Shown piece by piece: positions 1 to 7,997 of a DNA stretch of 28,281 nt. The number at the start of each line of letters is the position of its first letter. The stretch's first letter is position 1. The position numbers and the translations under genes were made by a program. Source of the DNA: Nocardioides sp. (GTDB lineage Bacteria > Actinomycetota > Actinomycetes > Propionibacteriales > Nocardioidaceae); contig JAJPEO010000017.1 of NCBI GenBank assembly GCA_021166815.1, positions 1 to 28,281 of the forward strand, written 5' to 3'. The notes under the pieces are model-generated. The model was not told the origin of the DNA. It saw nothing but the letters and a program-made list of their open reading frames with translations, and searched no databases.

Positions 1-1360
1 CGGCCTCGGCCGCGGTGAGCCAGCCCTCGGCCACGACGACCTCGAGCACGCCCCGGTCCGAGGCCAGCGCCAGCCGGGCCGCCTCGGTGGCGCGTTCGTA
101 CCCGATCATCGGGCTCAGCGCGGTCACCAGTCCGATGCTGCTCTCCACCTGGGCGCGCAGGTGCACCTCGTTGACCGTGATGCCGTCGACACAGCGCGTC
201 GCCAGGGCGGTGGACGCCCGGCCGAGCCGGTCGATGCTCCGGAACAGCGTGTGCCCGATCACCGGCTCGAACGCGTTGAGCTGGAGCTGACCGGCCTCGG
301 CCGCCATCGTGACGGTGAGGTCGTTGCCGATCACCTCGAAGGCCACCTGGTTGACCAGCTCGGGGATCACCGGGTTCACCTTGCCGGGCATGATGCTCGA
401 CCCCGCCTGACGCTCCGGGAGGTTCAGCTCGTGGAAGCCCCCTCGGGGCCCCGACGCCAGCAGCCGCAGGTCGTTGCAGATCTTGGAGAGCTTGACGGCG
501 TACCGCTTGAGCATCGACGAGAGCAGCACGAAGACGCCGCAGTCCTGGGTCGCCTCGATCAGGTCCGGAGCGGTGCGCACCGGCAGCCCGGTGATCCTCG
601 CCAGGTAGTGGCGCACCAGGTCGCGGTAGTCGTGGTGTGCGTTCAGGCCGGTGCCGATGGCCGTCCCGCCGAGGTTGACCTCCAGCAGGTGCGGGACCAC
701 CTCGTCGATGCGCGCGCGGTCCTCCCGCAGCGTCGCCGCGAACGCCCGGAACTCCTGGCCGACGGTCATCGGCACGGCGTCCTGGAGCTGCGTGCGCCCG
801 AGCTTCAGCACGTCGCCGATGTCGTCGGCCTTCCGCTCGAACGACGCCGCCAGTGCCTCGATCCGCACCACGAGATCGCGCACGGCGAGCCGCAGCCCGA
901 GCCGCAGCGCGGTCGGGTAGACGTCGTTGGTGGACTGTCCCAGGTTCACGTGCTCGTTGGGATGGACCACGGCATAGCTGCCCCGCGGCTCGCCGAGCAG
1001 TTCCAGCGCCCGGTTGGCGATGACCTCGTTGGCGTTCATGTTGGTCGACGTCCCCGCACCGCCCTGGAGCACGTCGACGACGAAGGAGTCCCGCAGCCGC
1101 CCCTGCCGGATCTCCAGGCACGCGGCGACGACGGCGTCCGCCACCTGCTCGTCCAGGAGGCCGAGGTCCCGGTTGGCCATCGCCGCGGCCTGCTTGACGC
1201 CGGCCAGCGACTCGATCAGCGCCGGGTGCGCCGCGATCGGGGTCCCGGTGATGTCGAAGTTCTGCAGCGCCCGGGCCGTGTTGATGCCCCAGTAGGCCTC
1301 GGCGGGGATCTCGAGCTCGCCGATCAGGTCGTGCTCGACGCGCAGCGCGGGTCGCGTCAT
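1..1360 (-). CDS. aspA: Aspartate ammonia-lyase (partial, C-terminus beyond the window)
   Basis: Reverse translation from the ATG at 1360 gives an aspartase/fumarase-superfamily protein, MTRPALRVEHDLIGELEIPA at its N-terminus. About 453 residues are inside the window; the family is about 470 long, so only the tail is missing. Visible signatures: GTSTNMNANEV near residues 103-113, HPNEHVNLGQSTNDVYPT near 133-150, LIEATQDCG near 268-275, and the flexible catalytic loop GSSIMPGKVNP near 320-330 with the base Ser and the Lys and Asn of the substrate-binding site. The Thr in QSTND and the LIEAT segment favour aspartase over class II fumarase. It would reversibly turn L-aspartate into fumarate and ammonia in the cytosol. 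Its start overlaps the stop of the epimerase gene by an ATGA junction, so it is the last visible gene of the operon that starts at 6293. A lyase on a related amino acid is possible. Confidence 0.88.
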   Translation of the reverse strand, partial: MTRPALRVEHDLIGELEIPAEAYWGINTARALQNFDITGTPIAAHPALIESLAGVKQAAAMANRDLGLLDEQVADAVVAACLEIRQGRLRDSFVVDVLQGGAGTSTNMNANEVIANRALELLGEPRGSYAVVHPNEHVNLGQSTNDVYPTALRLGLRLAVRDLVVRIEALAASFERKADDIGDVLKLGRTQLQDAVPMTVGQEFRAFAATLREDRARIDEVVPHLLEVNLGGTAIGTGLNAHHDYRDLVRHYLARITGLPVRTAPDLIEATQDCGVFVLLSSMLKRYAVKLSKICNDLRLLASGPRGGFHELNLPERQAGSSIMPGKVNPVIPELVNQVAFEVIGNDLTVTMAAEAGQLQLNAFEPVIGHTLFRSIDRLGRASTALATRCVDGITVNEVHLRAQVESSIGLVTALSPMIGYERATEAARLALASDRGVLEVVVAEGWLTAAEA

Positions 1361-1764
1361 CCGTCGGTCTCGCTCGAGGTCTCCACCAGCTCGACCAGCA
1401 CCCCGCCGAACGAGCGCGGATGGGCGAACGCGATCCGGTGGCCCCCGCCGCCGATCCGGGGCTCGCGGTCGATCAGCTCGACCCCGTGGCGCGCCATCCG
1501 GTCGAGGGCGGCGGGGAGGTCCTCGACCTCGAAGGCCACGTGGTGCAGACCCGGTCCGCGGGCCGCGATCGACCTCCGCACCACGCCGTCGCCGGTCGCC
1601 TCCAACGCCTGGAGCCAGCAGTCACCGACCGGGAGCATGCGTTCCACGAAGCCGGGCGCCGCCTCCTCGCTCTCGACCTCGAGCCCGAAGACCTCCTGGA
1701 GCCGCCGCACCACAGCGGCGCCGCTCTCCTCGGCGAAGGCGACGTGATGGATCCGTTTGAGCAC
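1357..1764 (-). CDS. mce: Methylmalonyl-CoA epimerase (VOC/glyoxalase fold)
   Basis: A 135-residue protein read from a GTG at 1764 with an AGGAG four bases upstream. A longer in-frame ATG at 1818 exists, but the extra 18 residues only translate a 14-bp tandem repeat, so I reject it. The protein has two VOC half-domains: LKRIHHVAFAEE near the start and GPGLHHVAFEVEDLP near residues 71-84. The expected metal ligands are in place: His7, Gln52 (CWLQ), His75 and Glu126 (VLVELVE). The family interconverts (S)- and (R)-methylmalonyl-CoA, the step before the B12-dependent mutase. The mutase subunits are encoded at 16297-18296 in another operon of this window, which supports the assignment. It overlaps aspA by 4 bases downstream and sits 88 bases after the aldehyde dehydrogenase stop. 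Confidence 0.8.
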   Translation of the reverse strand: MLKRIHHVAFAEESGAAVVRRLQEVFGLEVESEEAAPGFVERMLPVGDCWLQALEATGDGVVRRSIAARGPGLHHVAFEVEDLPAALDRMARHGVELIDREPRIGGGGHRIAFAHPRSFGGVLVELVETSSETDG

Positions 1765-1773
1765 GGCACTCCT

Positions 1774-1815
1774 GATCTGAGTTCTGGGATCTGAGTTCTG
1801 GGATCTGAGCTCTGA
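1774..1815. repeat. Three tandem 14-bp repeats upstream of the epimerase
   Basis: The unit GATCTGAGTTCTGG occurs perfectly at 1774-1787 and 1788-1801, and a third time with two changes at 1802-1815. It fills most of the 88-bp gap between the aldehyde dehydrogenase stop (1853) and the epimerase GTG (1764). The GATCTGAG part is identical to part of the operator-like motif at 6321-6342 read on the minus strand, so it may be an array of half-sites or a slippage product of one. Confidence 0.85.
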
Positions 1816-1852
1816 CACCGGGCTCGCACCGGCTGATGACGGGCGACCCTGG

Positions 1853-3286
1853 TCAGCGCAGGCTGACCATCACGTGCTTCAGGTTCGTGTACTCCTCGAG
1901 CGCGTAGCTGGACAGGTCCTTGCCGTAGCCCGACTGCTTGTAGCCACCGAAGGGCATCTCGGGGGTGACCGGGAAGTGGTCGTTGACCCACACCGTGCCG
2001 AACTGCAGGGCCTTGGACATCCGCATCGCGCGGGCGACGTCCCGGGTCCACACCGAGGCGACCAGCCCGTACGGCGTGCCGTTGGCCGCACGGACGGCCG
2101 CCTCCTCGTCGGCGACGCGTTGCACGGTCACCACCGGCCCGAAGATCTCCTGCTGGATCAGGTCGTCGCCCTGCTCGGCGCCGGTGATCACGGTCGGCTG
2201 GAAGTAGTAGCCGGCCCGGTCGACGGCGACGCCGCCGGTGACCACCTCGGTCCGCGGCGAGCGGCCGGCCACGAGCGCGGCCACGCGGTCGCGCTGGGCC
2301 GCGCTGATCAGAGGCCCGAGCGTCGTCGCGGGGTCGCTGGTGTCACCGACGACGAGCTTCCCGGCCGCGTCCGCGACGGCCGCGACCAGCTCGTCGTACG
2401 CCTTCGGGGTCGCCAGCACGCGGGTGGCGGCGGTGCAGTCCTGGCCGGCGTTCCAGAAGCCGCCGGCCGCGATCGCACCGGCGGCGGCCGCGACGTCCGC
2501 GTCGTCGAAGACGACGACCGGGGCCTTGCCGCCGAGCTCGAGGTGGACGCGCTTGAGCGAGTCCGCCGCCGTGCGGGCGATGGCCTTGCCGGTGGCGACC
2601 GACCCGGTCAGCGAGACCATGTCGACGCCGGGATGCCCGACGACCGCGGCGCCGACCTCGTCGCCGCCCGCCACCGCGTTCAGGACGCCGGGGGGCAGCA
2701 CCTCCGCCGCGAGGGCGGCCAGCCGCAGCGTGGACACCGGCGTGAGCGGCGCCGGCTTGAGCACCACGGTGTTCCCCGCCGCGAGGGCCGGGCCGATCTT
2801 CCAGAGGGCCATCATCAGCGGGTAGTTCCAGGGCGCGATCTGACCGACCACGCCGATCGGCTCGCGCCGCAGCATCGAGGTGTAGCCCGTCAGGTACTCC
2901 CCCGCCGCCTTCCCCTCCACGACCCGGGCCGCACCGGCGAAGTACCGCAGGCTGTCGACGCCGCCGTCGACCTCGTCGCCGACCGACTCGATCGGCTTGC
3001 CGGCGTTGCGGGAGTCGTCGGAGACGAACAGCGACCGGTGCTCCGCCACCGCGTCGGCCAGCGCGAGCAGGTGCTCCGCTCGCGCGGACGGAGTGGTGTC
3101 CGCCCAGCCCTCCGCGGCCCGGCGTGCGGCGGACACCGCCCGGTCGACGTCGCCGCGGCCCGAGTCGGGCGCCACCGCGAAGGAGGTGCCGGTCGACGGG
3201 TCGGTCACCTCGCGCGACGCACCCGACGCGGCCTCGACCCGCTGCCCGTCGATGAGGTTGAGGAACGGGTATGCGTAGTCGCTCAT
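1853..3286 (-). CDS. Aldehyde dehydrogenase, gamma-aminobutyraldehyde/betaine-aldehyde type
   Basis: A full-length NAD(P)-dependent aldehyde dehydrogenase of 477 residues. The active site is intact: APWNYP with Asn154 (oxyanion hole), LELGGK with the general base Glu250, and WNAGQDCTAATR with the nucleophile Cys284; the C-terminal EMPFGGYKQSGYGKD is also typical. The GQDCTAATR form of the cysteine motif is common in the gamma-aminobutyraldehyde dehydrogenase (PatD-like) branch, which handles amino or amide-bearing aldehydes, but the substrate cannot be fixed from sequence. Its ATG overlaps the stop of the FAD oxidase by 4 bases, so the oxidase and dehydrogenase are translationally coupled. 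An alcohol-to-aldehyde-to-acid pair is a natural reading. It is cytosolic; no signal peptide is seen. Confidence 0.88.
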   Translation of the reverse strand: MSDYAYPFLNLIDGQRVEAASGASREVTDPSTGTSFAVAPDSGRGDVDRAVSAARRAAEGWADTTPSARAEHLLALADAVAEHRSLFVSDDSRNAGKPIESVGDEVDGGVDSLRYFAGAARVVEGKAAGEYLTGYTSMLRREPIGVVGQIAPWNYPLMMALWKIGPALAAGNTVVLKPAPLTPVSTLRLAALAAEVLPPGVLNAVAGGDEVGAAVVGHPGVDMVSLTGSVATGKAIARTAADSLKRVHLELGGKAPVVVFDDADVAAAAGAIAAGGFWNAGQDCTAATRVLATPKAYDELVAAVADAAGKLVVGDTSDPATTLGPLISAAQRDRVAALVAGRSPRTEVVTGGVAVDRAGYYFQPTVITGAEQGDDLIQQEIFGPVVTVQRVADEEAAVRAANGTPYGLVASVWTRDVARAMRMSKALQFGTVWVNDHFPVTPEMPFGGYKQSGYGKDLSSYALEEYTNLKHVMVSLR

Positions 3287-4512
3287 CGGTCTCCTTCGCG
3301 CGGCGCGCCGTCCAACAGGCCGCCGAGATAGGGGTTGGTGAAGAGGTGGCCGGGATCGAACTCGGCGCGCACCTCACGGAACGCGGACAGGCCGGGGTAC
3401 AGGGCGGCCAGGTCGGCGGCGTCGTACGGGTGCCACTTCCCCCAGTGCGGACGCCCGTCGAACTGCGCGAAGACCCACTCGCAGTCGCGGAAGAGCGCCG
3501 CGTTGTCCTCCCCCATCACTCCGGAGACCGAGATCGAGCACGAGGCCCGCGCCGAGAACGGGCTGAGGTAGGAGTCGTCGGCCGCGATGAAGCGCACCTC
3601 CAGCGGGAGCGGGTGCTCCGGATGACGCGCGAGCAGCATCGCCCGGAGCTCGCCGAGCGCCTCCTCGGCGCGCTCGATCGGCACCATGAACTCGAGCTCG
3701 TGGAACGTCGGCTCGGACGGGTCGGCGAAGACCTGGTAGGCGCGGCCCACCCGGGGCGTGCCGTCGGCCCTGGGGGCGTCCGCCGGCAGCGGGTCCATCG
3801 TCTTGACCAGCACGGTGTCCGCGCCGAGCGGCGGATCGTAGTCGAACCACGCACCCGCCGCGGCGGCGGTGGGGAACCAGTAGAAGAGGAAGTGCCGGTG
3901 CCCGTCGAGGCGCTCGGACCAGCTGTCGAGCAGCTCCGCCCAGCTGGCCGGCTCGAGCCGGGCCGCGAGCGAGTAGGCCGGCGAGACCTGCAGGGTCAGC
4001 TCGGTGACCACCCCGAGCGCACCGAGCGACGTGCGGGTGGCGCGCAGCCACTCGGGCGTCGAGGAGTCGACGACGGCGACCGACCCGTCGGCGCGGACCA
4101 CGCGCGCGCCCACGACCGCGTTCGACAGGGAGCCGAGGTCGCGGCCGGTGCCGTGCGTGCCGGTGGCGATCGCGCCGGCGATCTGCTGGCCGTCGATGTC
4201 GCCCTGGTTGGTGAGGCTCAGCCCGTGCTCCCACAGGAGCGGACCGAGGTCGCAGATCCGCGTGCCGGCACGCACCGTCGCCCGATGGGTCGCGCAGTCG
4301 ACGTCGACCAGGCCGGACAAGCCGGCCAGGTCGACCACGACGCCGTCGGTGAGGACGAGCGGCACGTTGGAGTGTCCCGACCCGGCGGGCCGCAGCGTCC
4401 GGCCCCGGGACCGGGCCCTGTCGACGGCCTCGACGACCTCGGCCTCGGACGCCGGCGTGACGACCTCCGCCGGGGTGCAGTGCTGGTTGCGGTACCAGTT
4501 CGTCCAGTGCAT
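3283..4512 (-). CDS. FAD-linked oxidoreductase, D-arabinono-1,4-lactone oxidase/alditol oxidase family
   Basis: A 409-residue flavoprotein. The N-terminal half is an FAD-binding PCMH domain; the segment RTLRPAGSGHSN places His47 where the covalent FAD linkage lies in alditol oxidase (His46 there). The C-terminal half carries the ALO-family signature HWGKWHPYDAADL and FDPGHLFTNPYL. Members oxidise primary or secondary alcohols of sugars or lactones with O2 (oxidases) or another acceptor (dehydrogenases). The ATG at 4512 follows an AAGGAA box at good distance. It lies 43 bases after tenA copy 1 and overlaps the downstream aldehyde dehydrogenase. The context suggests oxidation of a hydroxymethyl group to an aldehyde, but this is inference; a role in sugar-acid metabolism is equally compatible with the sequence alone. 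Confidence 0.82.
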   Translation of the reverse strand: MHWTNWYRNQHCTPAEVVTPASEAEVVEAVDRARSRGRTLRPAGSGHSNVPLVLTDGVVVDLAGLSGLVDVDCATHRATVRAGTRICDLGPLLWEHGLSLTNQGDIDGQQIAGAIATGTHGTGRDLGSLSNAVVGARVVRADGSVAVVDSSTPEWLRATRTSLGALGVVTELTLQVSPAYSLAARLEPASWAELLDSWSERLDGHRHFLFYWFPTAAAAGAWFDYDPPLGADTVLVKTMDPLPADAPRADGTPRVGRAYQVFADPSEPTFHELEFMVPIERAEEALGELRAMLLARHPEHPLPLEVRFIAADDSYLSPFSARASCSISVSGVMGEDNAALFRDCEWVFAQFDGRPHWGKWHPYDAADLAALYPGLSAFREVRAEFDPGHLFTNPYLGGLLDGAPREGDR

Positions 4513-4555
4513 CGACTTCCTTCGGGTAGACGGGGTGCGCGCGGTGGCGGGCGGC

Positions 4556-5248
4556 TCAGTTGGCCGGGACCGCCAGGTCCGGCCACTGCCGACAGCCGTA
4601 GGCCATGTCCCAGAACGCGACCTCCAGCCGGCTCGCGGTCGCGAACTGCTCCCGCAGGAAGCCGCGCCTGCTGTCGTCGGCCCGGGCCGCCAGCTCCGCG
4701 AAGTTCGCCTGCATCTGCCGGAGCCGCTCGCCGTAGAAGTCGCCGACGAAGAACTCCATCCAGGCCGTGTAGAGCGAGTCCGGCGCGATCACCTCGACCA
4801 GCTCCAGGGCGATCTCCCGGTAGCTGATCGCGCACGGCAGGATCACCGTCATCACGTCCAGCGCGTCCCCGCGGTACGCCGTGGCCGTCAGGAAGGACGT
4901 GTACGCCAACGTGGTCGGCGCCATCCCCCGCGACCCGCCGCGGTCGGCCGCCCCGAGGTCGATGACCCGCTGCAGCAGCTGCTCGTTGCGCGGGAGCTCG
5001 TTGTCGACGATGTTGTCCAGCGAGTCCCGGAGCCAGGCGACCTCGTCCACCCGGGCGGCCCGGGCGGCACCGAGAGCCATGCACTTGGCGTACTCCCGGA
5101 GGTACATCGTGTCCTGCTCCAGGTAGAACCGGAACCGGTCCAGGCTGAGCGTCCCGGTCGCCATCTCCCGCAGGAACGGGTGGTCGTGCAACGAGTCCCA
5201 GATCTGCGGGCAGGACTTCCGGAGCCACTCGGCGGTCAGCTCGCTCAT
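4556..5248 (-). CDS. tenA: TenA-family aminopyrimidine hydrolase, copy 1
   Basis: A 230-residue all-helical TenA/THI-4/PqqC-domain protein. B. subtilis TenA hydrolyses 4-amino-5-aminomethyl-2-methylpyrimidine to the hydroxymethyl form (HMP) plus ammonia. The key residues can be matched: Asp46 in YLEQDTMYL (equivalent of Asp44, which binds the pyrimidine amino group), the nucleophile Cys139 in VILPCAISYREI, and Glu209 in RLEVAFWDMAY (equivalent of Glu205). It is therefore of the cysteine (TenA_C) type. The DNELPRNEQLL segment (82-92) is also family-like. It is the second gene of the operon starting at 6293, 37 bases after the amidohydrolase and 43 before the FAD oxidase. Identity among the three TenA copies in this window is low enough that they look functionally distinct rather than recently duplicated. 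Confidence 0.87.
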   Translation of the reverse strand: MSELTAEWLRKSCPQIWDSLHDHPFLREMATGTLSLDRFRFYLEQDTMYLREYAKCMALGAARAARVDEVAWLRDSLDNIVDNELPRNEQLLQRVIDLGAADRGGSRGMAPTTLAYTSFLTATAYRGDALDVMTVILPCAISYREIALELVEVIAPDSLYTAWMEFFVGDFYGERLRQMQANFAELAARADDSRRGFLREQFATASRLEVAFWDMAYGCRQWPDLAVPAN

Positions 5249-5285
5249 GTGCGCCTCTCTTTCTCGGGACGGTCGGGTCGGCAGG

Positions 5286-6293
5286 TCAGTCGATCAGGCG
5301 CATGATCCGGGCGAAGTTGTCGCCCAGGATCCCGTCGAGCTTGGCCTGAGGGATCTCCGGCATGTCGAGCTTGCGGGCCACCTCGTTGACGCTCAGGACC
5401 TTGTCGCGCAGCTGCACCGGGTCGTAGGTGAAGCCCGGGTAGTCGGAGCCGAAGACCACCTTCTCGAGCGGGACGAACATCTGCTCGAGGTGGAGCAGCC
5501 ACCGGTACAGCTCCTCGGTGGTGACGGTCGAGATGTGGTAGCTGAGCTCGGCGAAGAAGTTGGGGTGCTTGGTGCACATGAACATCGCCTCCTCCACCCA
5601 GGGCGTGCCGCAGTGGGCGATCAGCAGCCTCACGCTGGGGAAGTTCCTGCCGATGTCGTCGAGCAGGGCGGGGCGGGCGAAGTCCATCCGGGCATCGACG
5701 CGGGTCGACCCGGCCTGGTGCACCAGCACCGGGATGTCGAGCTCGGCGGCCTTCTCGAAGATGGGGAAGGAGAGGATCGGGTCGGCCGGGGACCAGTGCT
5801 GGTACATCGGGTAGAGCTTGAGGCCCTGGAGCCCCAGCTCGGTGACCGCGCGCTCGAGCTCGGCGACCGCCGCCTTGACCCCCTTGTAGTTGGGGTTCAC
5901 CGATGCGAAGCCGATGAACGTGTCGGGGTGCTGGCCCTGTACGTCGGCGATGTAGTCGTTGCACTTCTCGGGCGTCGGCGGGCCGGGCACCGAGGTGACG
6001 CCGAGGTTGTCGACGGTCCCGATCAGCCGACCGTCGAGGAACTGCGGCGACATCGCCAGCAGCACGATGCGGTCGAAGCCGGGGTGGCCGGCGATCATCT
6101 CGCTGGGCCCGATCTCGAGGAACCCGTCGTGCGAGAGGCCGCAGGCGCCGTACTCGGCCTCGGTCGGCATCCGATGGCTGGGCAGCTTGCCCTGGGCACG
6201 GTAGATGCAGAGCGACCCCTCCCGGCCGTACTCGGCCGTGAACGCGGGATCGGCTGCGAGCCCGAGGATGTGCGTGTGTGCGTCGATGATCAC
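5286..6293 (-). CDS. Amidohydrolase_2 (ACMSD-like) metal-dependent hydrolase or decarboxylase
   Basis: A 335-residue TIM-barrel protein of the amidohydrolase-related family that includes 2-amino-3-carboxymuconate-semialdehyde decarboxylase. The start is a GTG at 6293; an AGGAG lies about 10 bases upstream. The first strand carries His6 and His8 (IIDAHTH), followed by GLKLYP near 157-162, His192 in VLVHQAG, His227 in LLIAHCGTPW and Asp284 in VFGSDYPG, so the metal site is complete. Relatives are either non-oxidative decarboxylases of ring or open-chain dicarboxylates, or hydrolases, including ring-opening lactonases; the sequence does not tell which. It is the first gene of the leftward operon, and an operator-like site lies 28-49 bases before its start. 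Confidence 0.83.
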   Translation of the reverse strand: MIIDAHTHILGLAADPAFTAEYGREGSLCIYRAQGKLPSHRMPTEAEYGACGLSHDGFLEIGPSEMIAGHPGFDRIVLLAMSPQFLDGRLIGTVDNLGVTSVPGPPTPEKCNDYIADVQGQHPDTFIGFASVNPNYKGVKAAVAELERAVTELGLQGLKLYPMYQHWSPADPILSFPIFEKAAELDIPVLVHQAGSTRVDARMDFARPALLDDIGRNFPSVRLLIAHCGTPWVEEAMFMCTKHPNFFAELSYHISTVTTEELYRWLLHLEQMFVPLEKVVFGSDYPGFTYDPVQLRDKVLSVNEVARKLDMPEIPQAKLDGILGDNFARIMRLID

Positions 6294-6320
6294 CGGCGGA
6301 ACACTCCTGACGGACGACGT

Positions 6321-6342
6321 TTTATATGTCAGATCTCAGATC
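6321..6342 (-). promoter_or_regulatory. Operator-like site A, upstream of the amidohydrolase_2 operon
   Basis: Read on the minus strand this is GATCTGAGATCTGACATATA followed by AA. It matches site B at 17 of 22 positions in the same orientation towards its gene. It is one of seven related sites, all at the start of transcription units in this window, and lies 28-49 bases upstream of the GTG at 6293. Likely protein: one of the two GntR regulators (inference). Confidence 0.55.
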
Positions 6343-6425
6343 CTATCGGCCTCCGGATCGCGGTGGCAAGGGTCCGCCGCCCCCTGGACTGGTCATTGAC
6401 GGCAGCCGCCACCGCCTCCTATCGT

Positions 6426-6447
6426 GATCTCAGATCCAATATATGAA
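6426..6447 (+). promoter_or_regulatory. Operator-like site B, upstream of the aldehyde dehydrogenase 2 operon
   Basis: GATCTCAGATCCAATATATG plus AA, ending 16 bases before the ATG at 6464. It is nearly the same as site A on the opposite strand, so the divergent pair of operons at 6293 and 6464 probably shares control. The closeness to the start codon would suit a repressor that overlaps the promoter or initiation region. Confidence 0.55.
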
Positions 6448-6463
6448 GTGTGAGGGATAGGCC

Positions 6464-7939
6464 ATGGTTGCACTGCTCGAGTCCGTCTCGTCCTTCGTCA
6501 ACAGGGAGCACGGGCTCTTCATCGGCGGCGAGTTCGTCAGCTCCCACGGGTCGGACCGGATCCCGGTCACGAACCCCGTCACCCAGAGCGTTCTCACGTC
6601 CGTGCCCTCCGGGGTGAGCGCCGACGTCGACGACGCGGTCGCCGCGGCCCGGACCGCCCTGCCCGGCTGGCGCGCGCTCCCCACGGCGCAGCGCGCCGAG
6701 CTGCTGTGGCGGCTGGGGCAGCGGATCGAGGAGCTGACCGAGGAGTTCGCCCAGCTCGAGGCGATCGACAACGGCAAGCCGACCTCGGAGTCGCGCATGG
6801 TCGACGTGCCGCTCAGCGCGGGCCTGTACAAGTACTACGCCGGCTGGGCGAGCAAGCTCGAGGGCCGGACGATCACCCCCCAGGGCGGGGCCAACTTCCA
6901 CGTCTACACACGGCGCGAGTCGGTGGGCGTCGTCGGGGCGATCATCCCCTGGAACTTCCCGCTGCTCATGTGCGGCTACAAGCTGGGGCCGGCCCTGGCC
7001 ACCGGCAACACCGTCGTCCTCAAGCCCGCGGAGCAGACGCCCCTGTCGGCGCTGCGGCTGGCCGAGCTGATCAACGAGGTGGGCTTCCCGCCCGGCGTCG
7101 TCAACATCGTCACCGGCTACGGGCCCACGGCCGGCGCCCCGCTCGCATCGCACGCTGGCGTCGACAAGATCACCTTCACCGGCGAGACCACGACCGGGCA
7201 GAAGATCATGGAGGCCGCCCAGGGCAACATGAAGAAGGTGAGCCTGGAGCTGGGCGGCAAGTCGCCCAGCGTCGTCTTCGCCGACGCGGACCTCGACGCC
7301 GCCCTCGAGGGCACCTTCGGCGCGGTCTTCTTCAACCAGGGCCAGTGCTGCATCGCCGGCGCCCGGGTCTACGTCCAGGACGAGATCGCCGACGAGTTCA
7401 CCGCCCGGCTGGTCGACCGCGTCGCGCAGGTACGACTGGGATCGGGGCTCGACCCCGAGACGACCATGGGCCCGCTGGTCAGCGAGGAGCAGCAGGCCCG
7501 GGTCAACTCCATGATCCAGTCCGGGATCGAGGAGGGGGCGCGCCTCGCCTCCGACCCGAGCACCCCGCTCCCGGAGCAGGGCACCTTCGTGCGCCCCACC
7601 GTCTTCGCCGACGTCAAGCCGGACATGCGGATCATGCGCGAGGAGATCTTCGGCCCGGTCGCGATGGTGAGCCGGTTCGGCTCCGAGGAGGAGGCCGTCG
7701 AGCTCGCCAACGACACGTCGTACGGGCTCTGCTCGGGCGTCTGGACCAAGGACATCGCGCGTGCGCACCGGATGGCCGCCGGCATCCACGCCGGCACGGT
7801 CTACGTCAACACCTACGGCTACTTCGACCCCGCGGTCTCCTTCGGCGGCTTCAAGATGAGCGGCTTCGGCAAGGAGCTCGGCGAAGAGGCGCTCGACTCC
7901 TACCTCCAGACCAAGACGGTCTGGGTCAACCTGGACTGA
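6464..7939 (+). CDS. Aldehyde dehydrogenase 2 (broad NAD-dependent ALDH family)
   Basis: A full-length 491-residue aldehyde dehydrogenase. Landmarks: IPWNFP with Asn164, the nucleotide-binding segment FTGETTTGQKI near 238-248, LELGGKSP with Glu262, and the nucleophile in FNQGQCCIAGARV, most likely Cys296 (Cys295 is the variable neighbour). The C-terminal SFGGFKMSGFGKELG is typical. It belongs with the phenylacetaldehyde/betaine-aldehyde type of broad-range enzymes and would make a carboxylate from an aldehyde with NAD(P). The ATG follows GAGGGATAGGCC. It is the first gene of a two-gene plus-strand operon with the zinc dehydrogenase 58 bases downstream, again an alcohol/aldehyde oxidation pair. 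It is clearly different from the aldehyde dehydrogenase at 1853-3286. Confidence 0.9.
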   Translation: MVALLESVSSFVNREHGLFIGGEFVSSHGSDRIPVTNPVTQSVLTSVPSGVSADVDDAVAAARTALPGWRALPTAQRAELLWRLGQRIEELTEEFAQLEAIDNGKPTSESRMVDVPLSAGLYKYYAGWASKLEGRTITPQGGANFHVYTRRESVGVVGAIIPWNFPLLMCGYKLGPALATGNTVVLKPAEQTPLSALRLAELINEVGFPPGVVNIVTGYGPTAGAPLASHAGVDKITFTGETTTGQKIMEAAQGNMKKVSLELGGKSPSVVFADADLDAALEGTFGAVFFNQGQCCIAGARVYVQDEIADEFTARLVDRVAQVRLGSGLDPETTMGPLVSEEQQARVNSMIQSGIEEGARLASDPSTPLPEQGTFVRPTVFADVKPDMRIMREEIFGPVAMVSRFGSEEEAVELANDTSYGLCSGVWTKDIARAHRMAAGIHAGTVYVNTYGYFDPAVSFGGFKMSGFGKELGEEALDSYLQTKTVWVNLD

Positions 7940-7997
7940 CCGTGGCTCTCCCACCGTCACCAACCCTGTCACCGCGATACGCCCGAGGAGGGGCTCG

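Noticed and set aside
161..1747. Long open frame on the plus strand (528 codons)
   Set aside because: It is antisense to aspA and the epimerase. Its product is rich in Arg, His, Asp and Val repeats typical of the shadow frame in GC-rich DNA, without any domain.
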